This document shows positions 12,400 through 23,654 of a DNA stretch of 64,000 nt, one piece after another (the stretch's first letter is position 1; the number at the start of each line of letters is the position of its first letter). Source of the stretch: Pilaira anomala (lineage: Eukaryota; Mucoromycota; Mucoromycetes; Mucorales; Mucoraceae); assembly GCA_025716855.1 (NCBI GenBank), contig JAIXMQ010000052.1, positions 124,001-188,000 on the forward strand, written 5' to 3'. Below the pieces are notes generated by a model. The model made no database searches and was not told where the DNA came from. It saw only the letters and a program-made list of their open reading frames with translations. Both the position numbers and the translations under genes were made by a program.

Positions 12400-12947
12400 T
12401 ATGGATTATATTCAAAAAGGAAGAATAGTATGTACGCACGATTTGCCAGACCTTTTCTTCTTTTTCTCTCTCTCCCATCACCCACTCTGAGTGCGCGTAT
12501 CCTCCCAACCAATTCTGGTGCGGCCATACTTTCTTCATTTTCTCTCAGGCATAGTAACTTTATGATCTTTTTATTCCGAACCGGAAAGAGTTCTATTCCG
12601 GTGAATGAAGTGACGGCTTTTCATCCCACTTTCCTTCTTTCACTTTCATGTAACAATTGCATTGAATCTAGACTCAATATAAATTTATCAGATATACACC
12701 TTTAATGTGTTTTAAAGAGGTTATAAAGCAAAGAAACCAAGCTGTTATTTTTTGTGGCTAAGTTAAAAGGTTATACCTTTTTTTTTGAAATCCCGGAAGG
12801 TGTGTCTTGCATCAATTTGATTTTTCTCAATAATCAAAAAGATAGTCTCCCTTTCTTCTATTCTAAGCTTTTTTTCAACGCACACACACACACACATACA
12901 CACAGACAACCCCCGTACTTTAAATAAAATTATTTTATATTTTTTAT
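12400..12947. promoter_or_regulatory. Divergent promoter between RPS23 and the WG/GW protein gene
   Basis: This 548-bp region drives two divergent genes and is less AT-rich than the neighbouring spacers. It contains CCAAT-like sequence near 12507, C/T-rich tracts at about 12457-12485, the 21-bp inverted repeat at 12581-12601, and a CA microsatellite at about 12882-12903. A 118-codon frame across it is not credible as a gene, because it overlaps the RPS23 start region and has no similarity that I can see. Confidence 0.5.
12581..12601. promoter_or_regulatory. Inverted repeat CCGGAA-N9-TTCCGG, candidate dimeric transcription-factor site
   Basis: Perfect six-base arms CCGGAA and TTCCGG are separated by nine bases, and another half-site TTCCGAA lies five bases to the left. 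Everted or inverted CGG-type half-sites at fixed spacing are typical for fungal Zn2Cys6 dimers, though the factor here is unknown. It lies about 180 bp upstream of the RPS23 start and 350 bp upstream of the WG/GW gene. Confidence 0.35.
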
Positions 12948-14525
12948 ATGAGCGATAGTGAAGACGAATATGGCCCTATTGATACCAGTTGGGGTTCACA
13001 AACTTCGAGTCTTACATCAAACGAGCCAAAAGGTTGGGATTCTTTGTTAGACCCAAACATTAAACAAGGACCTAACGGTCTTGGTGCTGGCAACCTTCAT
13101 CGTAAGGGAAGAAATTTTAAGCCTATCGATGAAGAATATATCTTAGCCCAACGTTTAAACAAACCTCAATCTAAAAAGACAACTGCCAAACATCTCGAAA
13201 CAAAACCAGGTTCACGTAATGGTACAGATAACAAATATAAAAAGAAACCTGTTGAAACAAACGGTACACGTAAAATACAACAAAATAAAACGGCTACTGT
13301 AGTACCTTCAACTACAAGAGTACCTAAACTAATTAATGGTAATAACAGTAATGGAGCTTCGAAATGGTTACAATCTTCACTTGTAGATGAGCCCTTTTGG
13401 GAAAAGAAAAAAGTATATATGAAAAAAAAAAGGGTTATTGTATATATATTTATGTACTCAATTCATCTTTCTTTTAATATAAAATAGGAACCTACAATTA
13501 TTACAAGTACTGATAATACAGCACCATCATTTACAAAGGAAAATATCAAAGCAAGAAATGAAGAAAGTAAGAGAGCTAAATTACGATATAAATCTAATGT
13601 TGAAAATGTATGGACAAAGCGTGCGAATCCACCAGATGAACAAGCCGTAACACAAAGTTGGGGTGCTGTTTTGAAAGATCTTGAGCCATTCGAAGATAAA
13701 GGTTGGGATCATGTAGATTGGGAATCAAAAACTACAGCAGAAAATGACTGGAACGTGGAATCAACCTCGAAGAATGAAAACAATAATTCTACCTGGGGTG
13801 AATTATCTACTAATTCTGATTGGACATCAACTACAATTGACAATAACAATAATAATACTAATAATAATAATAATGATAATACTATACCACCGATGTCACA
13901 ACCATCTTGGCTTAATCCCATACCCTTCCAAGATAATAATGATACATCCTCCTCTCAGTACCAACAAAGACAACAGCCACTACCAACAACACAGTTTCAC
14001 CAACAACAACAGCAACAACAGCAACAACAGCAACAACAACAACAACAACAATTAGAACAACAAAGTCGATTCTCTAATCCTTCTAAACAAAGATATTCAG
14101 ATAATGTACCAATGGATGTCCCAAAGCCAATTAATTATCGACCAGAAGGTGCGCCACTTGTGTTAAAAACTGCACCACCTCCACCACCCGAAAATAATCT
14201 GATAGTAACGTTTAATGTTCAAATATCAGAAACATCACATAGTGTAGATATTCGAGAATTGGATGATCCAACCGAATTAGCACAAGAGTTTGGAAAGACA
14301 AATAATCTAGGAGAAAACGTCGTTACGGCATTATCAAAATTGTTTGCTAATCAAAAGAATATAGCTTTAAAAAAGAGACAAATTCAATTACAAAGAAGAG
14401 TATTCTCTCATCAGCAAAAACCAAGATATCTTCAACAAGATAATGTATATACAAACTCATCTTTTCGTCAACACGTCACTCCAGCTTCTCCTCCTGTTCC
14501 ATTTGCTCGTAAAGCATATTATTAA
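12948..14525 (+). CDS. Disordered WG/GW-rich, Gln-rich protein (candidate Argonaute-hook protein)
   Basis: Two exons, 12948-13412 and 13488-14525, give 500 residues. No catalytic domain is recognised. Trp residues are scattered in small polar contexts: W15-G16, G29-W30, W213-G214, G227-W228, W258-G259, plus W233, W243 and W267 in acidic/Ser/Asn surroundings. This is how Argonaute-binding WG/GW hooks look (GW182, Tas3, plant NRPE1), and Mucorales have active RNAi, so such a partner is reasonable; binding itself is inference. The middle carries poly-Asn and a Gln tract of about 18 residues encoded by CAA/CAG near 14002-14052. Just after PPPPPE (about residue 400), a compact hydrophobic segment (LIVTFNVQISETSHSVDIREL) may be a folded beta element and is followed by a helical, basic C-terminus. 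The protein starts MSDSEDEYGPIDTSWGSQ. It is divergent to RPS23. Confidence 0.8.
14002..14052 (+). repeat. CAA/CAG trinucleotide repeat (poly-Gln) in coding sequence
   Basis: A run of CAA and CAG codons encodes about 18 consecutive Gln within the WG/GW protein. The mixed codons make it less prone to slippage than a pure repeat. Confidence 0.9.
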
Positions 14526-16324
14526 AGAGCTATATTATACATATTTTGAAAGAAAAACTGCATTATTTCATCACTCTTCCCGTTTTGTTTTTCTTTTCAA
14601 AGCTCATTTTACATATTATTCTATCTGTACAATTACATTCATACAAAAAAAAAGGATTGTAGCTTTTAATTTTTGAATACCCATCAAAATTATGGATTTT
14701 AGCGTTAATTCAAGATAAAATAAAAAAAAAATTCCCCAAATGTTGCAAATAAGCTCTTCTAAAATCATTCTTTTTGAATTTATGAATAACTATTGTATAT
14801 ACATTTTATCTCTATGAAGCTCTCACATTTTGCAGACTTCTGTGATCAACAAATCAAAGTAGTTTTTATATTATGTAAGAGCAAAACAAACGTTACCATG
14901 TAGCCAATATTCAAAGAATTGTACGTGTAGTTTCAAGAGAACATATAGCTTTGAAGAAGCCCAATTAAGATATAATAGTTACATCCAAGATTACTTATCT
15001 CTTTACTTGCTCCGTCTCTACTGCATTTGGAGTATTCCCATCAGCCACAAGAAAAGGCTACAATTCATGATTACATACTATTTGAGCTATATTTTGATTG
15101 GGTCAAAAAGTTAGAGCTAAAAAAAAAAAAAAAAAAAAAAGATATCTCTTGACGCATGGAATCCCTGTCTCAATTATACATAATATAAAACAGGGCTGGT
15201 CTTTTTCATCAAGTATTTACCAATAGAAAATTTCTTTAACAAAAAAAAAAGAAACCAGAATATAAAAATCGGAATTTTCCGCCTTTCTTGAATATTTCAC
15301 GCATGATTTTTCAGTTCACATAAGATTTTATTATTGAAATAAGGTATTACCGCGATCACGATATACCCATATTTGTGTTACTGTATCTAAAATAGTATAT
15401 TTCAATTTGTGTGAATTTTAGTGATTAAACAAAAATACATGTCCAGTTTTTTTTTTTTTTTTTATTTATGCAATTATATTTCAAAACAAATATGTTTGCT
15501 GCAATTTGAAGTAAAATAATAACGCATGTATATATTTGGCGTAAAAAATACTTATGACAATTGATAAAATTATCTCAATGCAACAAACAATAAATAATCT
15601 ACATTTTGTATATATCTTTATACATAAATATATATATTTTATACCTGAATTGTTTGTACACTCTCCTGACTTTTTGTTAAACTATCTCAGGAACAAATCA
15701 ATATCCTGTAATGATTTTTCATCCAAACCGGAGTGAAAATAAAGTTTTACAGACCCTTTTAACTAACTAGCCGGTTTTTTTTTCTTATTTTTTTTTTTTT
15801 TTTTTTTTTTTTTTGGTGGAATGTTAACTTGAAGGTTTTCTATAAAATATTAAGCAAATAAGCTCAGAACATCCTTAAATTGTCCTGTGAGAATTATTAG
15901 AGGTATAATTATGACAGCTGTTAAAAAGGAAGTGTAAAATAAACAAAATGTCTAATGTTGTAGATTCTTATACTTTTAAAAATCCAAGAATCCCCACACT
16001 TTGAATAAGGTTCCTATTGAAAATAGAAACTTAAAATTGGGACTCATTAGACCTTTTTAGGACCTCAATTCTGTTGGGATTCATCTACTGTACAATATTT
16101 GTATGCGACGCATGATATAATACATATGATTTTTTTTTTTGCAATTCCCCCGCATTTGATCAAGATCGTACAATTATTTGTGTAACATGTTAAGGTTTTT
16201 CTATAAAAAAAAGGCATTTGATTTCATCATTTTTCCTTTCTTTCTTTTTTTTTTCAATTTTTAACTTAATTCTCTATACAAATCCATACTTTTAGTTTAG
16301 TATAATATAATTTTATCTCTTAAT
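14526..16324. other. Gene-poor intergenic region (1.8 kb)
   Basis: No supported gene is seen. The stretch has many A/T homopolymers (15120-15140 A, 15450-15463 T, 15790-15813 T), stops in all frames, and a 60-codon chance frame at 15554-15736. Around 14985-15067 both strands have short protein-like frames, possibly the last trace of an old element, but too short to name. A TATAAAAAA at 16202 lies 123 nt before the F-box gene. Confidence 0.5.
16202..16209 (+). promoter_or_regulatory. TATA-like element before the F-box gene
   Basis: TATAAAAA lies 123 nt before the ATG at 16325 and is followed by a C/T-rich tract (16230-16255), the usual order of elements in fungal promoters. This is a sequence match only. 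Confidence 0.3.
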
Positions 16325-18172
16325 ATGTTGGCAAAGCAACTCGTTTATAATTACCCTTACGAAATTTTTGATCAAATATCGTGTTACCTTACAAATAGAC
16401 AAAAAGGGGTCTGTCGTACTGTTTGTCAATCATGGAGAGCTTTATTTACACCTTCCCAATATCGCTATGTAAAAATCAGAGGAGACAGGCAGTTTTCTCA
16501 GTTTCTCCAATCTATACTTTCTGGTGTAGGGCATTACGTTAAACGTCTTTCAGTAGATGATGTATACATGACTGCTGCACAGCTTGAATCATTACCATAT
16601 CTTTGCCCCAACCTAGTCGCACTATCATTTAATGGTAAACTATTAAACTGCAAGTCTTCTATCCAGGATAAAACGTCTTTAGATGCTCTTTTCTCCCAAT
16701 GGAAATATCTTCGACGACTTACAGAACTTCAAGATTTAACTGTGACATCTCACCTACTCAATACACCTTATTCGAAATTTTCATCACTTACTCATTTAAA
16801 CATTCGTCTCAACATGAATAATACAAGTATGAAATCAAATTTCTTTGCTAGTTTATCTAAAGCAAATGATCTTCAAAACTTATCACTAGATTCAATCTCT
16901 CTTTCGATTTACGAAATTGATGCGATTCACAAAGCATGTCCTCAACTTCAAAAATTTCGATTAACTAATTCAAATCTGGAATCCATTGGAAACGATATAA
17001 ATGAAAAAAGAAATTGTTTTGAATCAAATCATGTGGGTCTGGCCAAGTACATGAGATCATTTGAATTTCTAAACGGTACAGGTCTTTATGAAAACTATGA
17101 ATGGATAGATTATATTGCAGCTAAATATCCCAACCTAATCCATATTCAGTTATGGTCTACATACTCTGTTAATACACCTTACCCTGAAGCATTGCACGCA
17201 GAAGATGACTTGAGAGAAAGATATCAAGCAATTGCAAAAATCGGAAGGAACTGTCATAGCCTAAAATCAGTAAACTTTATGAACGTCGCAATGAATCACT
17301 GGTTTTTTGATGAAATGGATTATGCTGGAACTAGATTAGAAAGTATTGCTTTGGGTGATATGACGGATAATACGATAGACTTGTTGCAATCTTTAATCAG
17401 ATCAAAACAAAATGTCTCTTCCTTGACTCTTTGGGGCTGGACTTCCCTATGTATACAAGAAACAATGCAAGAAACAATTGCTATGGTTGGACAATGTAGT
17501 GACAGGCTAACTTCTTTTACTATTTCAATGCAGTTCTCTGGTGTAAAAAATGCCCCTATCCCGCTTGACTATCTTTTGATTAAATGTTCTAAGCTAAAGT
17601 ATTTGAAGTTTGACAATATACAAGCCACGCTTATGTTTTCTAGAAACACACCTGAAGAAGATATAGATAATAGTCGTGCCCTGAATTCACAATTACAACA
17701 CCTCGTTTTTGAAAACGGATCTTTCCGCAATGAAGTGTTTAGGTTTCTTTCATTTCATTGTTTCAATCTGAAAAGGCTGGAAATCGACTCAAGCTCTTTA
17801 ATTGGAGAGTTTCGTGCTGATAACAATATCAAAATACACATGCCGCATCACACATTTGAATATATTAGCATAAATCATGTACGCCCACAATCGCAATGTT
17901 ATTTCGTTAAGCAGGTGAACGATATCCGTTTATTTGACATCTTATTATCAAAAGAAACCCATTGTAATAGCATGTACGAATTAAAGGATTACGAAAAATA
18001 CAGCCCAAGCCTTACTTTTGACTATGAACAAAAGCCATTAGAATGCAGCAGACCTACAAAATTTATCGACCACAAAAATACACCTGTTATTGACAGACCT
18101 GTAGGACCCTCTGTTTCTATTCAGTGTCATTCTTTGGCTAACTTAGAGATCGGTAAATTCTTGGTTATTTAA
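16325..18172 (+). CDS. F-box protein with leucine-rich-repeat-like C-terminus
   Basis: A single uninterrupted 615-residue frame, unusual here because nearly all neighbours have introns. Residues about 8-45 fit an F-box: YPYEIFDQISCYLTNRQK, then CRTVCQSWRALFTPSQYRYV. F-boxes bind Skp1 and place the protein in an SCF ubiquitin ligase. The remainder has irregular repeats with Leu/Ile at LRR spacing, for example LTHLNIRLNM, LQNLSLDSISL, LQKFRLTNSNLES, LKSVNFMNV, VSSLTLWGW, LKYLKFDNI and LKRLEIDSSSL. These form the presumed substrate-binding surface. Mucorales have large families of such F-box/LRR proteins, often intronless and divergent, so no target can be given. The start is the first ATG after a C/T-rich leader. 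Confidence 0.85.
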   Translation: MLAKQLVYNYPYEIFDQISCYLTNRQKGVCRTVCQSWRALFTPSQYRYVKIRGDRQFSQFLQSILSGVGHYVKRLSVDDVYMTAAQLESLPYLCPNLVALSFNGKLLNCKSSIQDKTSLDALFSQWKYLRRLTELQDLTVTSHLLNTPYSKFSSLTHLNIRLNMNNTSMKSNFFASLSKANDLQNLSLDSISLSIYEIDAIHKACPQLQKFRLTNSNLESIGNDINEKRNCFESNHVGLAKYMRSFEFLNGTGLYENYEWIDYIAAKYPNLIHIQLWSTYSVNTPYPEALHAEDDLRERYQAIAKIGRNCHSLKSVNFMNVAMNHWFFDEMDYAGTRLESIALGDMTDNTIDLLQSLIRSKQNVSSLTLWGWTSLCIQETMQETIAMVGQCSDRLTSFTISMQFSGVKNAPIPLDYLLIKCSKLKYLKFDNIQATLMFSRNTPEEDIDNSRALNSQLQHLVFENGSFRNEVFRFLSFHCFNLKRLEIDSSSLIGEFRADNNIKIHMPHHTFEYISINHVRPQSQCYFVKQVNDIRLFDILLSKETHCNSMYELKDYEKYSPSLTFDYEQKPLECSRPTKFIDHKNTPVIDRPVGPSVSIQCHSLANLEIGKFLVI

Positions 18173-18707
18173 GCAGGCTATTATTCCCCTCTCGCTTTCT
18201 TCTTCTGTAATCTTCCTTATTTTGTCTTTTATATATCTCTCTAAGCCAGTTTATATAACATTTACAAATCATCATTAACTAATAATAAACTTGGTGCTTA
18301 ATCTTAAAAACAATAACATTATTATTTAGCACTGGACTATTGATTAGTTACGGACTGATTTCCAGCTACAATTATTTAAAAAAAAATTACCAAAAAATGC
18401 TTATATAGTCTCTTATTTTTGTCTACATAATTTATGAAAAGATAGAAAAAAAAAAGTTTATTAATTTATAACATGAAAATGGTAAAACAAACTCTTTAAT
18501 TGTAAATGTACGGTGTGTCTTTGACATATGCTTAAAGAAAAAAAGCTGCGGTAATCAAGGATAAGTGTTACGAAGTACAAGGTACACATCAATTGTGGCG
18601 AGATATATACCAATAAAAATTAATTTAGGAGAACAAACAATGCTTTTAATTTTTTTTTTTTTTGGATATTTTTATAACGAGAATGGTTTGCAGTTGACAT
18701 ATTTTTC

Positions 18708-18738
<31 letters not shown>

Positions 18739-18937
18739 AACTAGAAGCAGAGACCCTATTGTAACTTCAAACCATGATATGGTTTTATTTTTTTTTGGGA
18801 GTACAACTATGTTCCACTGTACTTAATTTTAAAACTCTTTGTTACATAAAGCAAAATTTTGTATCATTTAATCCTTTTTTTTCTAATTTTTTTTTTTTAC
18901 TTTTGTTTATCTTCTTATCCTCTTTTATATTATAAAA
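18173..18937. other. Intergenic, nothing supported
   Basis: Tandem spacer between the F-box gene and the Kre9-domain gene. It contains poly-T at about 18651-18663, poly-A at about 18710-18733, and a T-rich tract up to the next ATG. No coding or RNA gene is seen. Confidence 0.55.
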
Positions 18938-20481
18938 ATGCTTAATAAATTTCGTAGTGTTCAATTTATTGTAACTTCGAATTTACTATTGTTAAGCACT
19001 GTATCAGCTTTTGGATTTAGTCTTTTCTCACCGGGATTTCCTATTAATGCTGGTGGGGGTAATATGGTTGTGTTTGGTAGCGATAGTCCAAAATTAGTTA
19101 CTTTTAAAATTGCCGTACAAAACAAAGATAATACTCTGTCTGCCATAGAATCTTTTTCTGCTCCCAATACAATGACTGGAGACTTTGTTCGAATTTCTAT
19201 TCCAGATGATGTTGAGCCTGGTATCAATTATTGGTTTGTTGCTGTTGATAGTACAAATGAATCAAATTATGCCACTCTTGGACCTCTTGTCATCAGAAAA
19301 ATGTTTGACTCAAAAAATCCAACAGCTTCAGTTACTGCTGATTCGTCTAGCACGCCTTATCAAACGAGTGGAGGAGGTAATGTCGCTGCATCCCCTACTG
19401 GCTCTTTAAATTATGCCGTCCCAACTGGTTCTTCAACAACTATGAATCGTGTATCTCCTGTAATTAAACCAACTGGTTCAGATCTAGAAGATGATCATTC
19501 ACTACCTATCAGCGTTGGTACCATTGTAGGTATTGCGGCTGGAGGAATAGCATTTCTGATGATTGCCACTATCATTCTATATGTAAGTCATATTTTAATA
19601 TTGTAATTTTAGAGTTACATACTGACAATACCATAAAAAAAAAAAATTAGTGTTTTTGCTTTAAAAAAGCAATCAAAACAATTGCACCCTTAGTCAACAA
19701 CCTAACCACATCAAACGATAGCGAAAATAAACCTGCTTCCAAGCCATCTACGGCAGTGAATATGTCTGGCATTCATAAATTTTCGGTGTCACCAGTAGTT
19801 ACGCCTGCGAAACCTCAAAAGCAAGCAGCAATTGTTACACCCAGTAGTTCACAATCGACACCATCATCTTCAGTGCCTGCACCCAATACAGCAGATTTCT
19901 CATTCAATGTTAATAACGAAAATACATATAATCATCCATATTCATCCACAATGTATCAGCAACAAACTTATCCCTTCTACCCTTATTATTACGACAATAG
20001 TGAAACACAACAACAACAAGTGTTACCTTATCCCGCCCAGCAAGACTCTATGCCGGTACCTGAACACTTTAAAAGTGAGGAGATACCATTGTATCCGCCT
20101 CCTTTGTCACCCACATTGCAAAATTATAACACTCAATCTTTTCAACAACAACAACAACAACAAAAACAACAATATCCAGTTTATAATCACCAAAATAGCT
20201 GGGAAAATCAACAGGATGTAAATAAACTGATGACACATGGGGATCCTGATATTTTAATTTATCCTTCTATTATGCCGGATGGAAAGATAGAGAATCAAAC
20301 CGCTAGTAAAATTGAACAGGTTCAGTTTCCTGTCCCAAATTTTGAGTCCATACAAAGAGTTGAGAATGGCAATGCTCAATCGGGTAAAGAAGAGTACATT
20401 CAGAAACCGGATGATACCATCATTTACAACAATAAACCTCATAGAGAAAAGGCACCATATTATAGTAAACCTAACGAGTAG
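18938..20481 (+). CDS. Type I membrane protein with Kre9/Knh1-like extracellular domain
   Basis: Two exons, 18938-19582 and 19651-20481, give 491 residues. An N-terminal signal peptide is evident (LLLLSTVSAFG, cleavage near residue 25). Residues about 28-130 fit the Kre9/Knh1 Ser-Thr-rich membrane-protein domain: a Pro-Gly-rich start, a strand with VTFKIAVQN, then GDFVRISIPDDVEPGINYWF and a final PLVIR strand. A Ser/Thr/Pro linker follows, then one transmembrane helix (VGTIVGIAAGGIAFLMIATI, about residues 190-210) interrupted by the intron just after it. A CFCFKK stop-transfer with possible palmitoylation Cys comes next, then a ~260-residue disordered cytoplasmic tail rich in Pro, Gln and Tyr. 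Kre9-type proteins work in cell-wall beta-glucan assembly. The one-pass layout with a long tail looks more like a surface sensor or adaptor. The role is inferred. Confidence 0.75.
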
Positions 20482-21045
20482 AAACCCCCCTCTCCCCCTC
20501 CTAATTTATTTATTATAAAATTTAAAATTTTGCTTTTATTATACATATATATCGTTTTAATAAATAATAATAAAAATCCATTATATATTGTTATTAAACA
20601 TATATGCTTTTACAAATATTTTTGTAATTTGATTACTTATAACTCATGTATCTTATTAACTCTATTTTCTTTTATTCTCTCACATTATAAGAAACTGTCA
20701 ATGAGAAGAACATATCATAAAAACCCAAGAATGATTATTATTTTTTGATTTAACAAAAACATAGGTAGTAGTTTTATAGATAACTTCACTCGTGGGTCTA
20801 AATGAAACTTTTGATTCGACGAATAAATTTTATGCAATCGCTTAAATGGCAAGAAGATGTATACTTTTTTTTTGAAAAAGTTAAAACGACAAACAAAATG
20901 GGGTTTATTATATTTGTTATAAACAATAAGATATAAGACGAGTAATAATAAAAAAAAGGGGGGGGGAGGAGGTAAAAAGTATATAAGCAAAAGGTTAAAC
21001 GGATGAATGGAAGAGGGAGATAGGTGTGATTATTATTATTACAAT
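20482..21045. other. Convergent intergenic region
   Basis: This lies between two convergent stop codons. It contains an A-to-G homopolymer junction near 20951-20972 (A-run then G9 and GGAGG). Short frames on both strands are AT-rich chance. Confidence 0.5.
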
Positions 21046-22116
21046 TTAACCAAGTACATTATCACCTAATGCCAACATGGTTACATCGAAAACGATCATA
21101 AAAGCAATAGATACACTCAATGCAGTACACGATACAATAGCTAAATAAAATGGATTGAAACCACGTTTGGGTTGAAAAGCGATAAATCGATTGTTTTCAT
21201 GGTACGTTTCTTCCTCCGTCATCATCATCATCTTGGATACTTCCATCTCAGGAGCAACAACGCCAGAAGACTTGAATGAAAGAGCACTGGTAAGCAAAGA
21301 AGAGTTGTGTCGAAGCGATTTATTAGGAGGTACAGGAGGAGCCTCCGTTATTTCAGGCGATGTGGGCATAGTTAAAAACGACATACCCATTTTATGAGTA
21401 TATTGATCTTTTTTACTTTGATTGCTCATAAAAGAACGAGGTGAGCCTGGATCAGATAACTTGTGAGCATCTTGTACCGCTTCTTTTATGCCACTCTTTT
21501 GTTCAGATACCGGATCAAAAATACCAAGACCATTCGTCGTTTTCTTTGAATGTGTTATATGAGAAGAGGGAAGAGGAATTCTTTCAGGCGTTTTTAGATT
21601 ATGAGAGGAACCAGGTGATTGATTGTTGATTTCATTGAAACTAGTAATATCGCTATAAACAATCGTTGGAATACCTTTGTTATCTATCATGGGAGAATAC
21701 AGTATGCTGGACTGTTCCATTTGACTGTGCTTTGAAAGACGAATACTTGATCTCTTAATCGAGATTGAATAATTATCATCTGGATTAAACATTCGAACGT
21801 CATTATTATCAGGATTTGGAAGGACAGCTGAGGGAAAAGTAGACAGATGAGCAGCTGGAGATTTTATCGCCGATAGATTCTTTTCATTAGGATAAAGTGA
21901 TTTCTCGTCCGATACGATCGGCTCAACGGAAGCAACGTATTTTCTGGATACAAAGTACAATACAAAAGGTAAAATGAAATTCACCGTCTTAAAAAAAAAA
22001 AAAAAAATGTTACAAATTCAAATCATATGATGTATATATATTATAATCGACTTACTGATTGAAAGAATAAACTACTCCAATTTTGAATTGTATTGACCCA
22101 ATCTTTTGTTTGTAAT

Positions 22117-22151
<35 letters not shown>

Positions 22152-23654
22152 GAAAATAGTTAGTACATATTTTGAAATAGAGAGAGAGAGAGAGAGAACT
22201 AAACTTACATGCAGACAAACCAAGGAAAGATAATGGCCCAGAAAACAGCCCATGTTGGGCTACATATCTCACCTCTTAACAGATTTGATCGAATGACAAT
22301 AGTAAATACCGGAATGGAAGTAACAAGCGCACAAACGGGGAAAATATAAGATGTTACCATTGCAACAGTAGAGCCTATATTTATAAACAAATAAGTAAAT
22401 ACATCTCAAATTAACATTTTATTTGTTTGTTTATTTACCTTGTGCACTCAAGATAGCTAAAATATCACTTGAAGCTTCCATTTTGTATGCCATGGATCCA
22501 CATATACCTAATAAACAGCTTTTATACATATAATATTTCTTACAAAAAAAAAACAATTTTTTTTTTTTTTTTTTTTTTTTTTACCTAGTAAAATATAAAA
22601 AATGGTAGAAATAATGACAGAGATCCACATGCATCGATGAATATTTACATCAGGCTTCAAACTGTTTACCCAGGACGGAATCTAATAATGTATTAAAAAG
22701 GATAAATAATCCATTTTAGAATATTTTTTTTTAAAAAAATAAAATAAAAATATTTACGGTTGTTATGAAACTATAATTGAATATAACAATGCCTAAAACC
22801 ATGGTTGAGTTGGGACCAGAAGCAGGTAATAATTCAGGTTTTAATCCCTCCTGAGCAAACTCAACAGTCCATTGAATCAAGATAGCAGCCAGTACAATGA
22901 ACGAGGTCATTTGAACCACAATATTTTCTACTAAACTAAAGAAACCTAAAGGAACCACCATGACAGCAGTTAACAAAACCCAAAGGTAAAGATAAAGTAG
23001 TCCTCTGAACCAAATGATGCTCCTTCTGAAATACAAAACCAACCTCCTGGGTAGACACCAAGACCACATGTACCTTTGAAGATTGTGACTAGCATGTTAT
23101 CAAATGTTTGGGCAGCAATAATAATGCTTGCAATGTTAACGGATTGAAGAGCCAAGAAGAGCATCAGTTGAAAGAAATAATGATATCTTTTTCCCAAGTA
23201 TACTTGTGCAATGGTGGTTAATTCCACTTTGGCCTTAATAATTATAAAAAAGTTTAAACGAATAGAAATACGAACATTGAAAAATATGTATATATACCTG
23301 AAATTTTTCATTGCCTCGAATATTAGATAAAGCTTCGCATACAAATAAAGCAGAACAACCAGATAAAAATGCCACGGTAATAAATATAAAGATTGGGGCA
23401 ACCCAGCCAGACTATTTTTTTTTTAAATTAGAAGTTGTATTATTATACGCATCATATTTATGATTTACCTGTTGAAATAAGGCTGGAATGGTAGCCAAGC
23501 CTGGACCCTGATTTTTTTTTTTAAAAATAGTAAATATATGTATATATATATACATGAAAAATGATTTGTAATATATTATAGTTTTACATACAGTCATTGA
23601 AGAAACCAAAAGCGCAGTACTTCCAAAACTTCCTATACCTTTAGTAGTAGACAT
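21046..23654 (-). CDS. AAAP-family amino-acid transporter (Avt-like) with an apparent one-base frameshift
   Basis: Nine exons on the minus strand: 23654-23592, 23507-23469, 23411-23298, 23233-22758, 22681-22585, 22507-22439, 22374-22209, 22119-22056 and 21987-21046. Splicing would give about 676 residues. The N-terminus has the AAAP hallmark GPGLATIPALFQQ, and about ten hydrophobic helices follow (for example VAPIFIFITVAFLSGCSALF). The family moves amino acids, often across the vacuolar membrane. In exon 4 the frame ending TFGFC meets a stop near 22971, while the next frame resumes immediately with LLTAVMVVPLGFFSLVEN. The total length is one base short of a multiple of three, so one T appears missing in the TTTT at about 22974-22977. 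This may be a sequencing slip or a real disabling mutation. Between the penultimate and last helix is a ~250-residue Ser/Pro-rich loop, unusual for the family. Confidence 0.75.

Noticed and set aside
12349..12705. 118-codon plus-strand frame in the RPS23/WG promoter
   Set aside because: It overlaps RPS23 exon 1 and its donor on the opposite strand and has no coding features.
14985..15067. Short frames open on both strands (minus strand ends GNTPNAVETEQVKR)
   Set aside because: Protein-like but under 30 codons, with no upstream exon found; too short to call.
23027..23097. A 71-nt intron (GTACATG to TTCAGAG) that would restore the transporter frame
   Set aside because: It would delete a family-like segment (LGVYPGGWFC...TFGF), and its acceptor lies two bases after a better CAG; a one-base frameshift is simpler.
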